From the NCBI RefSeq assembly GCF_011074885.1, contig NC_054689.1, forward strand, positions 1,488,001 to 1,552,000: a stretch of DNA of 64,000 bases, given 5' to 3'. The translations under genes were made by a program, and so were the position numbers. The stretch comes from Brettanomyces bruxellensis (taxonomy: Eukaryota; Ascomycota; Pichiomycetes; Pichiales; Pichiaceae). Position 1 is the first letter of the stretch. The number at the start of each line of letters is the position of its first letter. A model generated the notes under the pieces. The model was not told the DNA's origin. It searched no databases and saw only the letters and a list, made by a program, of their open reading frames with translations. Positions 1 to 9,219 of this stretch are shown piece after piece.

Positions 1-1306
1 AAGCCGCAGGAAGACTAGTTGAGATATTACTAGAGGATGCCTGCGATTGTGTCCTTACTTCATTGTCTCCCGCATCACATAGAGTAGATGTTTCAATGGG
101 ATCCACAATTAAGTCATCACCTGAATATGAATGTAATGATCTAGTTGAATCATATGTCAATGGCTCATGTGGCCTTGTTGTACTGGACGTTAAATTACTG
201 TTCACAGTAAATGCACTGCCTTCTCTTCTCGGCGTATGTGTATTAGTGCCCTTAGAAGTCCGAATATGGACCTCATCACCCAAATTGGCTTGCTTCTCAC
301 CACTGAGAAGGAAAACCCCATAAACAATCATTGCAGATCCTAAAATAAGCAATATCGCTGAAGCATATGTTATTAATTTCCACTGTTGATAGAAAACGAG
401 TCCATTTCCTATGCTAAAAAAATTGTAGACGCAGAAAACCAGTGGGTACAGAACGGCAGTTGAAAGATATTTGAGGCCTTCATTCAACAAATATAGTTGT
501 GCTAGACAAAGACTAATGAACACGGCAACAACAAAATAGACTATAAAATTGTTCAAACTCGAGAATGTATGTCCTGTGAAAGCTGACATAATGATATCCA
601 TGCTTGTCTTTGCCAACAATAAAGAGTCTGCTGAAAGTATACCAGACGAACATCCATACAGCACACCCTCCAATTTTCTATTGTTATTAACTACCCAAGG
701 TAATTCGATAAATGTGTGTAGATATGTATCCACATAGGAGTTTGCCACTTTTGATTTTCTAGAAATAAGCAAAGCAAGTATTAAGAGAACAGATACAATA
801 GAGAGAGACAACAGGGACCACACTATGAACATCCGTTCTTTAATAAGCTGTAGAAATATTTCCAAGCTCGTAGTTGATTGTGACAATTTTCCTCCAAAGA
901 AAGCAATTATGAAAGCTCCAATGGCTACAAAAGTAGTTCCCAACGTAGATGATGCTGTAAATGGTTCATGTAGCATTACCGAGCTTAATATTGAATTGAA
1001 GACTAATCCAAGAGACTGCAATGGTGAAAGAGCTATCAAAGGAAGATTCACTATCTGTATTGCAGATCCGAAGACATTAGCAAAAATAAACAAGAAAAAT
1101 CCGATATGCCACATCGATCTCTTGTAAGGAGATTGAGCCTGTCCGCTCAGTAGCTTTTCCTTAGTTGATAATATATGCGCTTTCCTTTGAAGAATAAGGC
1201 CAAGTGATTGACATGCCGAAGAGATAACAGCAGCTGCACATCCTATTATGAGGTTAATTCGAGTGAGATTTTGAGCACTTTGTGGTGGGTAACGAAAAAT
1301 AATCAT
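1..1306 (-). CDS. NIPA-family (DUF803) magnesium-transporter-like membrane protein, 3' end outside window
   Basis: Read on the minus strand from the ATG at 1306, this is one open frame that runs off the window edge, so the C-terminus is missing and at least 435 residues are present. It begins MIIFRYPPQSAQNLT and has about eight to nine hydrophobic segments. The first (IIGCAAAVISSACQSLGLIL) is followed by a QRKAH motif; later come a pair around SPLQSLGLVFNSILSS and the segment YPLVFCVYNFFSIGNGLVF. This layout is characteristic of the NIPA/DUF803 family, in which characterised members move Mg2+ across endomembranes or the plasma membrane. After the last membrane span comes a polar Ser/Thr-rich tail, presumably cytosolic. 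The frame stays open upstream of 1306 but I see no better ATG. The family assignment is good; transport specificity is inferred from the family only. Confidence 0.8.
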   Translation of the reverse strand, partial: MIIFRYPPQSAQNLTRINLIIGCAAAVISSACQSLGLILQRKAHILSTKEKLLSGQAQSPYKRSMWHIGFFLFIFANVFGSAIQIVNLPLIALSPLQSLGLVFNSILSSVMLHEPFTASSTLGTTFVAIGAFIIAFFGGKLSQSTTSLEIFLQLIKERMFIVWSLLSLSIVSVLLILALLISRKSKVANSYVDTYLHTFIELPWVVNNNRKLEGVLYGCSSGILSADSLLLAKTSMDIIMSAFTGHTFSSLNNFIVYFVVAVFISLCLAQLYLLNEGLKYLSTAVLYPLVFCVYNFFSIGNGLVFYQQWKLITYASAILLILGSAMIVYGVFLLSGEKQANLGDEVHIRTSKGTNTHTPRREGSAFTVNSNLTSSTTRPHEPLTYDSTRSLHSYSGDDLIVDPIETSTLCDAGDNEVRTQSQASSSNISTSLPAA

Positions 1307-2153
1307 CTTCAAGAGAAAGGTGAAGATGAGCCGTTGCTTTTCTAAGAAGCCGTGGCCCAACCTTACCGTGATTTCTGTGAAATAAAATTTAGTTAACCTT
1401 GGAAGATTCGAGTTTATAATACTTCAGGAAACCTCCTCTTTATACTATAAAACATATGAATGTAAACGTCATGCACTGAAACCCATTGAAGATAAAAAAT
1501 AAAAAATGATTATTGGAGATTGCTTAATCGTGAAGGAGCGTGTGAAGCTGAAGATGAAGATGAAATTTGGAGTAAGGAAGTTAGTTGTCTTGCCGGTTCT
1601 CCGAAGCTCTAGATTAATGCATTTTTTTTTAATTATTTTTTTTTTTTTTCGTTATGTCAATCTTTAATGCATATATGCCCAGCAAAAGTTCTCGAAATCG
1701 CGGTTTCAACTATTCTGCGTTACATATATATACATATACATATAAATCAAAGAGGGGGGAATCTCGAATTCTAACTCCAAAAAGAATCTCGCCAACTTTG
1801 AAATGGGTATATAATACATATACCGAGAAATATGTAACAGGTCAGGCTCATGTTGAGTGAATGGCGATTAGGTGTATTGGCAGCAAACATAAGCAGTAAT
1901 TTAAATTCCTAATTAGGAAGTTTATAAACATTTTTAATGAATCAGAGAAGGTAAAAAATTTGATCCTCATATTTTGAAGATAATGCAAAAAAGCTTTGGA
2001 TACCGAAGGACACCCCTTTAACTACCTTTTCAAATTGTATCATAATTGAATAATTACTAAAATAAAGGTGCAAACAGTACATGCGGAGAAGCTGTTGGCT
2101 TATTTACACGAATACAAAAGCTGCATGCAATTAAGGAGGGAAGTTAACAAAAT
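1307..2153. other. Intergenic, shared promoter region of the NIPA-like and Cdc14-like genes
   Basis: Divergent promoter region of about 850 bp. It is AT-rich, with T-rich tracts near 1621-1650 and alternating TA/CA sequence near 1725-1745. A 68-codon open frame at 1654-1860 has no recognisable features and is probably chance. I see no RNA gene. Confidence 0.6.
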
Positions 2154-3248
2154 ATGAAATCGACATTAGAGGAATGCTTAGACAGCATCATCTGCAAGAT
2201 AAACTCATCAAATGGCCAAAAGGTTTATGAAGGTCTTAAAGAGTTAGACAAGCTGTTTTATGATTTGTGCATTCTTGCAAACCCGAATAATACATCCAAT
2301 ACGCATAGAAGGAGTCGAAGTAGTAGTCCTAGGTCTTCATCTACAGAGTACAATTCTCCAAAGCATAGATACAGCAAGTCATCATCCAGTATTTCTACAT
2401 CGACATCATCAAATCAAAGTTACCGATATTTATACTCACCAGCGATGTCGTCTACGTCATCACGCTCGTCGTATTCATCTGACAATTCTACGCCTGATCC
2501 AGAACCGAATATTAATGTGACATCGGTTACTAGAAAGTGGAAAATTCCTACTCCAAAAGACCCAATATTTGGCGATTTTATTTCTTTACAAAACAGCTTT
2601 GAATATAATATGACTACACATTTGTTAAATGTCCTTCGCAGCTCAATAAATTCATCCGAACAGAATTCAAACCTGGATCCAGTGCGGACTTCATTACTTC
2701 TAAAAAACTTACAGGCGTGTCTTCTCTTACATCCCCAATCACGGGCAATCTTTGGGAAGCCTTATAACCTAATGTTGCTTTTAGATCTTCTGAATTCAAC
2801 AATTGACAGTGACATTGTAATAGCATGCATTCCGGCCTTAGTTAGCGCCATGGTAAGAAACGTCAAGGTGATACGTACATTTGAAGATTTAATGGGGCCA
2901 AAAATAATTTGCGATCTTTTGAAAACAAAGGCAAGAGAAGACAGTGTAAGGAGTCGTCAGAATCAGAAAAGAAAGTTAGAGGCGGATAAAGAGTTAGAGA
3001 ATATTAGAGAAGTTCAGGTTAAAGTGTTAGAATTTTTATTCTTTTACCTGATTCCAGAAGCACCAGCAGCAACTGGGACAACACAAAAAACGCCTAAGGA
3101 GAAACATGGAATAGATGGAATCATAAGGCGAAGTACAGAAAGCAAGATGAAAATTCTAAACCACTATCTAAATAAAGAAGTAACAGACAGTCTGGTGAAA
3201 GAATTGATGGAAAGCAAACCTTTTGGTGACATGAATATTTGTTGGTAG
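2154..3248 (+). CDS. SIN-component Cdc14-like protein (PF08045 type), septation signalling
   Basis: A 364-residue protein starting MKSTLEECLDSIICK. Residues about 50-120 are a low-complexity Ser/Arg-rich insert. The rest looks like the fungal Cdc14 family, a partner of the Sid1 kinase in the S. pombe septation initiation network. That protein is unrelated to the Cdc14 phosphatase despite the name. Supporting segments are the N-terminal helical stretch ending LKELDKLFYDLC, the middle segment LNSTIDSDIVIACIPALVSA, and the diagnostic stretch EVQVKVLEFLFFYLIPE near residue 290, followed by a basic STESKMKILNHYL helix and a short C-terminal tail. I rely on remembered family features, not on a search. 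A role in cytokinesis or mitotic exit is inferred from S. pombe. The first ATG is used and no upstream in-frame ATG is evident. Confidence 0.65.
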   Translation: MKSTLEECLDSIICKINSSNGQKVYEGLKELDKLFYDLCILANPNNTSNTHRRSRSSSPRSSSTEYNSPKHRYSKSSSSISTSTSSNQSYRYLYSPAMSSTSSRSSYSSDNSTPDPEPNINVTSVTRKWKIPTPKDPIFGDFISLQNSFEYNMTTHLLNVLRSSINSSEQNSNLDPVRTSLLLKNLQACLLLHPQSRAIFGKPYNLMLLLDLLNSTIDSDIVIACIPALVSAMVRNVKVIRTFEDLMGPKIICDLLKTKAREDSVRSRQNQKRKLEADKELENIREVQVKVLEFLFFYLIPEAPAATGTTQKTPKEKHGIDGIIRRSTESKMKILNHYLNKEVTDSLVKELMESKPFGDMNICW

Positions 3249-3437
3249 GATCTCAATTATTTGGACATTTGTATAATAATACTACATATATATAGAATAT
3301 TCACAGGTATAAATCAACCTTAATTACGCATAACAGTAATTATACTACCTACCTTACCGTACTAAATCCTTCTGAATTATAGGAATTGGCACACGGCTTA
3401 ATTAACAATTTCATCATCTCCACAGTGCCCCATCAAT

Positions 3438-3632
3438 ATGGGAAATTTCTCTCGCGGGAACCATATAAATTATACTGAAAAATGCATGAGGTGCTGTGAA
3501 AAGGTAAAAGGAAAAAAGATAGGTTGCCCATTACCGTTGATCGGAAAAGCTTTTTACTGTCATGTTTGTTTCAAAATTTTAATGCGAACCCGGAGTTTAC
3601 AAAAAAAAAATAGAGTGGAGGGATTCGTATGA
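3438..3632 (+). CDS. Small hypothetical protein with a Cys4 (GATA-like spacing) zinc finger
   Basis: A 64-residue ATG-started frame. It has CMRC near residue 16 and CHVC near residue 41, a CxxC-x21-CxxC arrangement, with a basic stretch after the second pair (KILMRTRSLQKK). The spacing and the basic tail resemble divergent GATA-type fingers such as those of Ash1/Gat3-like proteins, but the usual Trp and the CNxCG signature are missing. It could be a real short zinc-finger protein, a remnant of a larger gene, or chance. No homologue is recognised. Confidence 0.3.
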   Translation: MGNFSRGNHINYTEKCMRCCEKVKGKKIGCPLPLIGKAFYCHVCFKILMRTRSLQKKNRVEGFV

Positions 3633-4299
3633 CTGCTAGCGAAAGTCGGCATTACTGGTCAGTTTATCATCATATTTGAAAGTACAGCATATGTTTATGG
3701 TAAGTACAAATAGACACAGAACTTGTTTAGTAAATACTTATCTTCATTTTTCAAGAGGTTGATTGGCAAGAGCTAATGCTAAGGCTCAAGAATTATTTCA
3801 GCAGTCCGCGTCTAGTCATTCATTAATTGTGTCTCCGAGTCATTACATATCTCATTCATTACATTTTTTTTTCACCTTCCAAAAAATAATCACTACCAAT
3901 TTAACAGATCTTTTATTCATAATTACAATAAAATTCTGTTTGGAAAAACAAGTTTTCCGGCTCGTCTCCTATTTTGAATTGATCGCAGGAATCACCGATT
4001 TGTCTGCTAACCAAACTGACTGATATTATTATTGATGCGATACGCACACCTATTTTTTCAAAATTGTTTTTTTTTTTCACCGCTAAAATCTATTTTATAT
4101 ATACCTTTTTTCTCCCTTTCCCCTCCTCCTTTAGTTCTAACAGCAAGCTTTTTTTTTACTTTTCTCCGGGTTCCTTAACTTAATCTTTAATACCTTCATT
4201 TGACTTGTTTGTCATTTTACTGCTGTTTACGGCCCATAACATTATTGTTTCCACTGATTTGACCAAGCTTTTCCCCGGTTCTATCTTATTTCCTTATAT

Positions 4300-4307
4300 T
4301 ATATAAG
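4300..4307 (+). promoter_or_regulatory. TATA box of IDH1
   Basis: TATATAAG lies 67 bp upstream of the IDH1 ATG, a suitable distance for a yeast TATA element. The surrounding sequence is T-rich. Confidence 0.55.
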
Positions 4308-4373
4308 CATCTGCTTCCATAGATAGGAAAATCGGTCTGGTAATTAGGACTTCACTTTTTTGAAATCAAGACA

Positions 4374-5498
4374 ATGTTTTCTCAGGCTTCAAGAAAAGCA
4401 ATTTTTAGAGGAGCCTCTCTACTAAAAACAAGAACAATGGCCACCGCTGTTAGAGATTCATCTTTGCCAAAGGAATATGGTGGAGTTTATACTGTCACAC
4501 TGATTCCAGGTGACGGTATTGGTAAAGAAATTACCGATTCCGTGAAGGCTATTTTTAAGGCAGACAATGTTCCAGTCAAATGGGAAACCATTGAGATGTC
4601 CGGATTGAATGAGGACCAGGCCAGCACAAAAAAGCAGATAGATGAGGCTGTTAGATCGTTGAAAAGAAACAAAGTTGGATTAAAGGGAATAACATATACA
4701 CCAAGGGATCAGTTTCACAGATCTTTAAATGTTGCTTTGAGAAAGGAATTGGACATTTATGCCTCGTTGGTTCTCATTAAGAACCTTCCTGGTGTTCCAA
4801 GCAAAATGAAAGATGTTGATTTTGTTCTGGTGAGAGAGAACACAGAGGGTGAATACTCTGGACTAGAGCACCAGTCGGTTCCAGGTGTTGTGGAATCATT
4901 AAAGATTATGACTAGGTATAAGACGGAGAGAGTTGCAAGATTTGCCTTTGATTTTGCCAAGAGCAATGGTAGAAAGCAGGTCACTGCCATTCATAAAGCT
5001 AACATTATGAAACTGGGTGATGGCTTGTTTAGAAGAACTGTCAAGGAAATTGGTGCTGCTGAATATCCGGATATAGATGTGAATGACTTGATTGTTGATA
5101 ATGCCTCAATGCAAGCAGTTTCTCGTCCACAACAGTTTGATGTCATGGTTACACCAAACATGTACGGTGCCATTTTGTCCAATATTGGTGCAGCTTTAGT
5201 GGGAGGACCAGGAATTGTTCCAGGTGGTAACTTTGGTCGTGAGTATGCCGTCTTTGAGCCAGGTTGCAGGCATGTTGGCTTGGATATAAAGGGTAAAAAT
5301 GAGGCTAACCCTACTGCTATGATTTTGTCAGCAGCCATGATGCTCAGACATCTTGGACTTGAGGAACGTGCTGACAGAATCAGCAAGGCTACATATGATG
5401 TTTTGGCAGAACGTAAGGCCGTTACAAAAGATATAGGTGGATCTGCTTCTACCACAGCGTTCACTCAAGCTGTTATCGACAAACTTCAGTCATTATGA
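4374..5498 (+). CDS. IDH1: NAD+-isocitrate dehydrogenase subunit 1, mitochondrial
   Basis: A 374-residue subunit of the octameric NAD-dependent isocitrate dehydrogenase of the TCA cycle (isocitrate + NAD+ to 2-oxoglutarate + CO2 + NADH). The first roughly 25 residues are basic, Ser/Ala-rich and lack acidic residues (MFSQASRKAIFRG...), as expected of a mitochondrial presequence. The mature part shows TVTLIPGDGIGKEITDSV, GLKGITYTPRDQ, RSLNVALRKELDIYA, RENTEGEYSGLEH, VESLKIMTR, HKANIMKLGDGLFR, DNASMQAV, and a C-terminal DIGGSASTTAFT. It matches the regulatory subunit Idh1 better than Idh2 across its length (S. cerevisiae Idh1 is 360 residues). CTG codons sit on the invariant Leu of TLIPGDG and of MKLGDGL, which shows that CTG means leucine here. 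Confidence 0.96.
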   Translation: MFSQASRKAIFRGASLLKTRTMATAVRDSSLPKEYGGVYTVTLIPGDGIGKEITDSVKAIFKADNVPVKWETIEMSGLNEDQASTKKQIDEAVRSLKRNKVGLKGITYTPRDQFHRSLNVALRKELDIYASLVLIKNLPGVPSKMKDVDFVLVRENTEGEYSGLEHQSVPGVVESLKIMTRYKTERVARFAFDFAKSNGRKQVTAIHKANIMKLGDGLFRRTVKEIGAAEYPDIDVNDLIVDNASMQAVSRPQQFDVMVTPNMYGAILSNIGAALVGGPGIVPGGNFGREYAVFEPGCRHVGLDIKGKNEANPTAMILSAAMMLRHLGLEERADRISKATYDVLAERKAVTKDIGGSASTTAFTQAVIDKLQSL

Positions 5499-6021
5499 GT
5501 TTTTAGTGTTGTACGCAATTGAAATATGAAAATGGCCATTTCTTATTATGCCTCCTTTTATATTTGATAGCACCACTGTTTGTATGGACTAATTATGTCG
5601 GAAAAGTTACAAGTAATAAATGCATACCGATTAATGTGTGGTTCTAACTGTGATAAGATGTAATTCCCGACCTTTTCCCGAAGATCCATAATAGCACCTA
5701 TATTTTCGATTTTATTTTAATATTTTTTTTTTTACTCTGTGGGATGGAAGGAATTTGTTCTTGATTTCCGTAACCACCCACGCACATTTCCTAAATTTTA
5801 GTATTTTATTTTTTCTGGTATTTGTCTTTCTTATCTGTCGTACTGATCAACGTCTGCATATTAATATTTTAAAGACTACAAAAAACTTAACTTACAATCT
5901 TCGTATGCCAATTTTCTAATATACAAGTGCCTATAAATATTTACATATATAAACGTTGATAATAACAACGTGAAAGACAAAAGCAAGAGAATACTGAAAA
6001 GAACGTCTGTATTAGTACGGT
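5499..6021. other. Intergenic, IDH1 3' end and FYV10 promoter
   Basis: About 520 bp, AT-rich, with a T tract near 5720-5733. TATAAATA at 5932-5939, about 83 bp before the next ATG, is a likely TATA element. Nothing else is recognised. Confidence 0.5.
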
Positions 6022-7740
6022 ATGTCTGGAGAACCACTACTTTCACCAGATTCATACCTCGCCCTAAGAAGTTCTCAATTTAAAGTGCCTCTTGAATTGG
6101 CAAGAAAGAATCTTCGAAACATTCAAAGGCTGAATAAAAAGCACACTTCTACATTAAGGGTTCGCTTGAAGCGACTACAGAATAAGAAACTTAGCAAGGC
6201 ACAAAAACTAGAGGCAATAGACAAGTTGATCAATTTACAGAAGTCGTTTAGGAAAGAGATTGCTCGCCGGGCAAAACACCACAATGAATTTGTTAGCCGC
6301 CTAGTCGTACGAGCAGAAAGGCTTGCTAATTTTGAGGATCTAGTCAAAGAAGCTAGGAAATACCAGAATGAGAAGGATTTGGAAGAACAGTTAGGCTCGT
6401 CATCTAGTCTCTTTGTGGATAGTAACAATGACATGACTGATACTTCAAACCGAAAAGAGGGTGTCTCCTTTAAAAGGACAAAAACTTTTAAGAATGCTTC
6501 ACCTGAATATTGCCAATCGCTTATCTCCGAATTAGCACAGAAAGGCGGCTCCAAAGCAGGCAGGCTGAGTAGGCAGATCAAGAAGTTTTTAAACGACGAG
6601 ATTTATCTTAATGTTATTGAATACCTACTTCGGACATCAATTCATGAAGATGCTTCAGCAAAAATGAATGGAAATATTGGACTTAGTTTGGCAAAAAAAT
6701 TTGGACTTACTAAATTTATTGATTGGGACGTGATTTCACAAGGGATATCCATATACCGCCGGATAATGAAGCATATGGATTTAAAGATCCTTATAGCATG
6801 GTGCTCAGAAAATGAAAAGAAATTGAAAGAGTTAAATTTACAATCATCCAAAGGTACTGATCTCACATACGAAACTTCGTTTAATCTCTTTGTTTCCAAA
6901 ATTGAGCATTTACAACTATTCGATGCCCTTAATATTGCTTCAAATCGATTGATTGACCATTCAGCGGATTTTTACAGTGATGATTCTCTTGAAAATTCAC
7001 CACAGAATAAATGCAGTTCTGGCGTAAAGTTCGAGCGGTTCCTTGGTCCCGGCATTCTGTACTTCAGCACCATTAAAGGAAGTCTGTCTTTGAAACAGCT
7101 AGCTACGAATCCAGAAGGGGAATATACTACAACAGCATTTGGAAAAAATAATGACTACGGCGTGTGCTTTGGCGACTTTCAGAAACGCCAACAGCGAATT
7201 AAGGAAAACATTCAGATGTATGAAGATCAATTAGGAGAACAAAAATGGAAATCTCTGGCAGAGTTTTTTCTTACAAATTTCAACGCTGTGTACGGAATGG
7301 AAAGTACCATATCTCTTATAGATTTACTTGAAGTGGGATTACCAGTGTTGAAAACCAGATATTGCGAGTTATATAAAGAGCTGTCTACAAATCATGGACC
7401 GCTAGCCAAATATATGGTTTCGTCTTGTCCGATATGCTCTTCCACTTTTGGAGAATATTCTTGTCAATGTTCACACCAAGTAGTCTCGAATGTCTTTTCC
7501 GATCCAGTGTTAACTCCTGATCGCTATATATTTTCATCTGCTAAGCTTTATAATTCAACTTTGGGTTTAAAACGCGCAGAAAAGTCAGACGAGAAATATG
7601 CACACATTCAACCTAATGGAGATTTTTTGGCGGCAGCAGAAGGAAAATTTCCATGGTCAGAACTTCACTTTAGTTTTCCAAACCCTCTCACGGGCACTTT
7701 AATAGAGGCTTCAGAGATTAGGAAAGTTTATCCTGCATAA
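6022..7740 (+). CDS. FYV10: GID/CTLH ubiquitin-ligase subunit Fyv10/Gid9 (MAEA homologue)
   Basis: 572 residues. Fyv10/Gid9 pairs with Rmd5/Gid2 to form the catalytic RING module of the GID E3 ligase, which degrades gluconeogenic enzymes when glucose returns. Visible order: a long basic coiled-coil-like N-terminus (residues 25-125), a polar linker, a LisH/CTLH region (about 190-290, with FGLTKFIDWDVI and LKILIAWCSENEKKLKEL), a CRA region (about 300-430, with QKWKSLAEFFLTNFNAVYGM), and a degenerate RING that starts CPICSSTF at residue 469 and continues CQCSH and FSDPVLTPD. The protein ends KVYPA, close to the S. cerevisiae ending KMYPT. It is slightly longer than the 516-residue S. cerevisiae protein because of linkers. 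Rmd5 is the obvious alternative, but the C-terminal RING variant and the ending favour Fyv10. Confidence 0.88.
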   Translation: MSGEPLLSPDSYLALRSSQFKVPLELARKNLRNIQRLNKKHTSTLRVRLKRLQNKKLSKAQKLEAIDKLINLQKSFRKEIARRAKHHNEFVSRLVVRAERLANFEDLVKEARKYQNEKDLEEQLGSSSSLFVDSNNDMTDTSNRKEGVSFKRTKTFKNASPEYCQSLISELAQKGGSKAGRLSRQIKKFLNDEIYLNVIEYLLRTSIHEDASAKMNGNIGLSLAKKFGLTKFIDWDVISQGISIYRRIMKHMDLKILIAWCSENEKKLKELNLQSSKGTDLTYETSFNLFVSKIEHLQLFDALNIASNRLIDHSADFYSDDSLENSPQNKCSSGVKFERFLGPGILYFSTIKGSLSLKQLATNPEGEYTTTAFGKNNDYGVCFGDFQKRQQRIKENIQMYEDQLGEQKWKSLAEFFLTNFNAVYGMESTISLIDLLEVGLPVLKTRYCELYKELSTNHGPLAKYMVSSCPICSSTFGEYSCQCSHQVVSNVFSDPVLTPDRYIFSSAKLYNSTLGLKRAEKSDEKYAHIQPNGDFLAAAEGKFPWSELHFSFPNPLTGTLIEASEIRKVYPA

Positions 7741-7753
7741 ATTGTGGAAATCC

Positions 7754-7777
7754 TTTTTTTTTTTTTTTTTTTTTTTT
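7754..7777 (+). repeat. Poly(T) tract, T24
   Basis: Uninterrupted run of 24 T directly after the FYV10 stop codon and about 180 bp before the BMT5 start. Such poly(dA:dT) tracts exclude nucleosomes and also occur in yeast 3' regions. The exact length is uncertain because homopolymers assemble poorly. Confidence 0.85.
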
Positions 7778-7953
7778 GTTCGCATTGAAAAAGTTGTGCT
7801 TTTTGATTTTTGGTATTTATATTTTTTTTTGTGAGCTGCTTGGTTTAAAAATTATTCAATAAAAAATGAATGAATATGTCGACGACTATGCAATAGGAAA
7901 GAGTCGGATCACTACATGATATTTTGTTTATAAACATACTCAGTAAGAGAATA

Positions 7954-8919
7954 ATGTCAAAAAAAGGTCGCTTAGCTAGACGTGTGCGAAAGAAAGTGCG
8001 GAGACAGGAGTTAGAAAAGAGAAATCGTAAGAAAGTCGCCAGGGAATACCGTCGAAGAAATAAAGATGGTGATACATATGGAGGAATTGAGAGTGGACCG
8101 CACAAACCATTGATTCCATTTAAAAACTCAGATAAAGTACTTTTGATTGGAGAGGGTGATTTTTCTTTCGCACTAAGTGCTGTAGAGATGAAATATATTC
8201 AACCCGAAAATCTTATTGCTACATCATTTGATACTATAGAAGAGCTGAATGAAAAGTATCCTGACGTTGCCAAGGAAAACATTACGAAACTACAGAATTT
8301 ACACGTTACGAAAATATATCATGGGGTTGATTGTACGAATCTCATCAAAACATTAAAACTCAGCGATAACCCTAAAAAGCTTGGCAAGAATAAGCATGTC
8401 ATTGGCGGACTCAAGATAGATCTAATCTTGTTCAATTTTCCTCACGTGGGTAGAGGAATAAAAGATCATGATAGAAACATCAGGGTAAATCAACAACTTA
8501 TAGTGGATTACTTTAAAAATGGCAGGAAATTATACGATTTACTCAGAATCAACAGAAGAGCAGAAACAGGTGATAAGAAGAAAGAACATCAAAAATTTAC
8601 CAGAGATAACTTCAGCACGGAAAGAATCGGCCTGAGTATGTTTTTAGGAGAACCTTACGATTCCTGGGAAGTGAAAAAATTGGCCAAGTACGCTATTGGA
8701 TACCAGGTCGCTCGGAGTGGAAACTTTGACTGGGAAACTTTCAAGGGCTATCACCATCGGAAAACGGCATCTATGCATGATACCACTAAGGTCGCTAGCG
8801 AGCGGAAAGCCCGTATATTTGTTTTCCAGTCACCAAATATTCCAATACTTCTTGAAAAAGTAATGGAAGAAGACAGACGAGACAATAGTAGCGATGATGA
8901 TCTCGATGAAATGGATTAG
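7954..8919 (+). CDS. BMT5: 25S rRNA (uracil-N3)-methyltransferase Bmt5
   Basis: 321 residues from the chosen ATG. Bmt5 methylates N3 of a uridine in 25S rRNA in the nucleolus. The N-terminus MSKKGRLARRVRKKVRRQ is highly basic, like the N-terminus of the S. cerevisiae protein. The SAM-binding motif KVLLIGEGDFSFALSAVEM follows, then SFDTIEELNEKYPDVAKEN, the motif LILFNFPHVGRGIKDHDRNI and, near the C-terminus, FKGYHHRKTASMHDTTKVA. These are the DUF2431 signatures. The frame opens at an earlier ATG (7924) that would add MFINILSKRI; I prefer 7954 because the basic tail then starts directly, as in relatives. A D/S-rich acidic tail closes the protein. Confidence 0.93.
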   Translation: MSKKGRLARRVRKKVRRQELEKRNRKKVAREYRRRNKDGDTYGGIESGPHKPLIPFKNSDKVLLIGEGDFSFALSAVEMKYIQPENLIATSFDTIEELNEKYPDVAKENITKLQNLHVTKIYHGVDCTNLIKTLKLSDNPKKLGKNKHVIGGLKIDLILFNFPHVGRGIKDHDRNIRVNQQLIVDYFKNGRKLYDLLRINRRAETGDKKKEHQKFTRDNFSTERIGLSMFLGEPYDSWEVKKLAKYAIGYQVARSGNFDWETFKGYHHRKTASMHDTTKVASERKARIFVFQSPNIPILLEKVMEEDRRDNSSDDDLDEMD

Positions 8920-8954
8920 AAATGATTGAAGCATGTTGGCGAAATGTATATACG

Positions 8955-8974
8955 TATATATATATATATATATA
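8955..8974. repeat. (TA)10 microsatellite
   Basis: Ten perfect TA units lie just downstream of the BMT5 stop codon, in the 3' region. TA-rich repeats are typical of yeast efficiency and positioning elements for 3'-end formation, so it may take part in BMT5 polyadenylation. Confidence 0.8.
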
Positions 8975-9046
8975 GATTTATAGACTCAAATATAACCGTA
9001 CAATAATACAATACAGTCCATGCATGACGATGATAAGATGAGGGAC

Positions 9047-9069
9047 TTTTTTTTTTTTTTTTTTTTTTT
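9047..9069 (+). repeat. Poly(T) tract, T23
   Basis: Run of 23 T between BMT5 and the next gene, about 150-170 bp upstream of the preferred start at 9220. Probably a nucleosome-depleting promoter tract. Length is approximate for the same reason as the T24 tract. Confidence 0.85.
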
Positions 9070-9219
9070 CATTTTCATTATTTTGTTGCTGATACTTTTT
9101 TTTTGTTTCCATGCATCACTCTTCATCATGCTTTATTCACAACAATTTCTAATGGGGAAAATATACAATCTGAAGACAACAAAAAGAAGCATATCATAGA
9201 TCGGGTGAATCCAAAAAGA

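Larger units (their letters stand above)
3249..4373. other. Intergenic region upstream of IDH1
   Basis: About 1.1 kb with one small cysteine-rich frame (3438-3632, listed separately). The rest is T-rich on the plus strand, especially 4060-4160, which suits a strong promoter. A CCAAT pentamer lies at about 3895-3899, a possible HAP-complex site since IDH genes are HAP targets in S. cerevisiae, but single pentamers are common by chance. A non-ATG open frame at 3763-4023 has no recognisable content. Confidence 0.5.

Noticed and set aside
1654..1860. 68-codon frame in the first intergenic region
   Set aside because: Low-complexity TA/CA stretch and no family resemblance; likely chance.
3300..3440. 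Intron acceptor (TTAATTAAC ... CACAG) before the small Cys4 ORF
   Set aside because: No ATG-containing exon or good donor precedes it; the donor GTATAA at 3307 has no coding exon in front.
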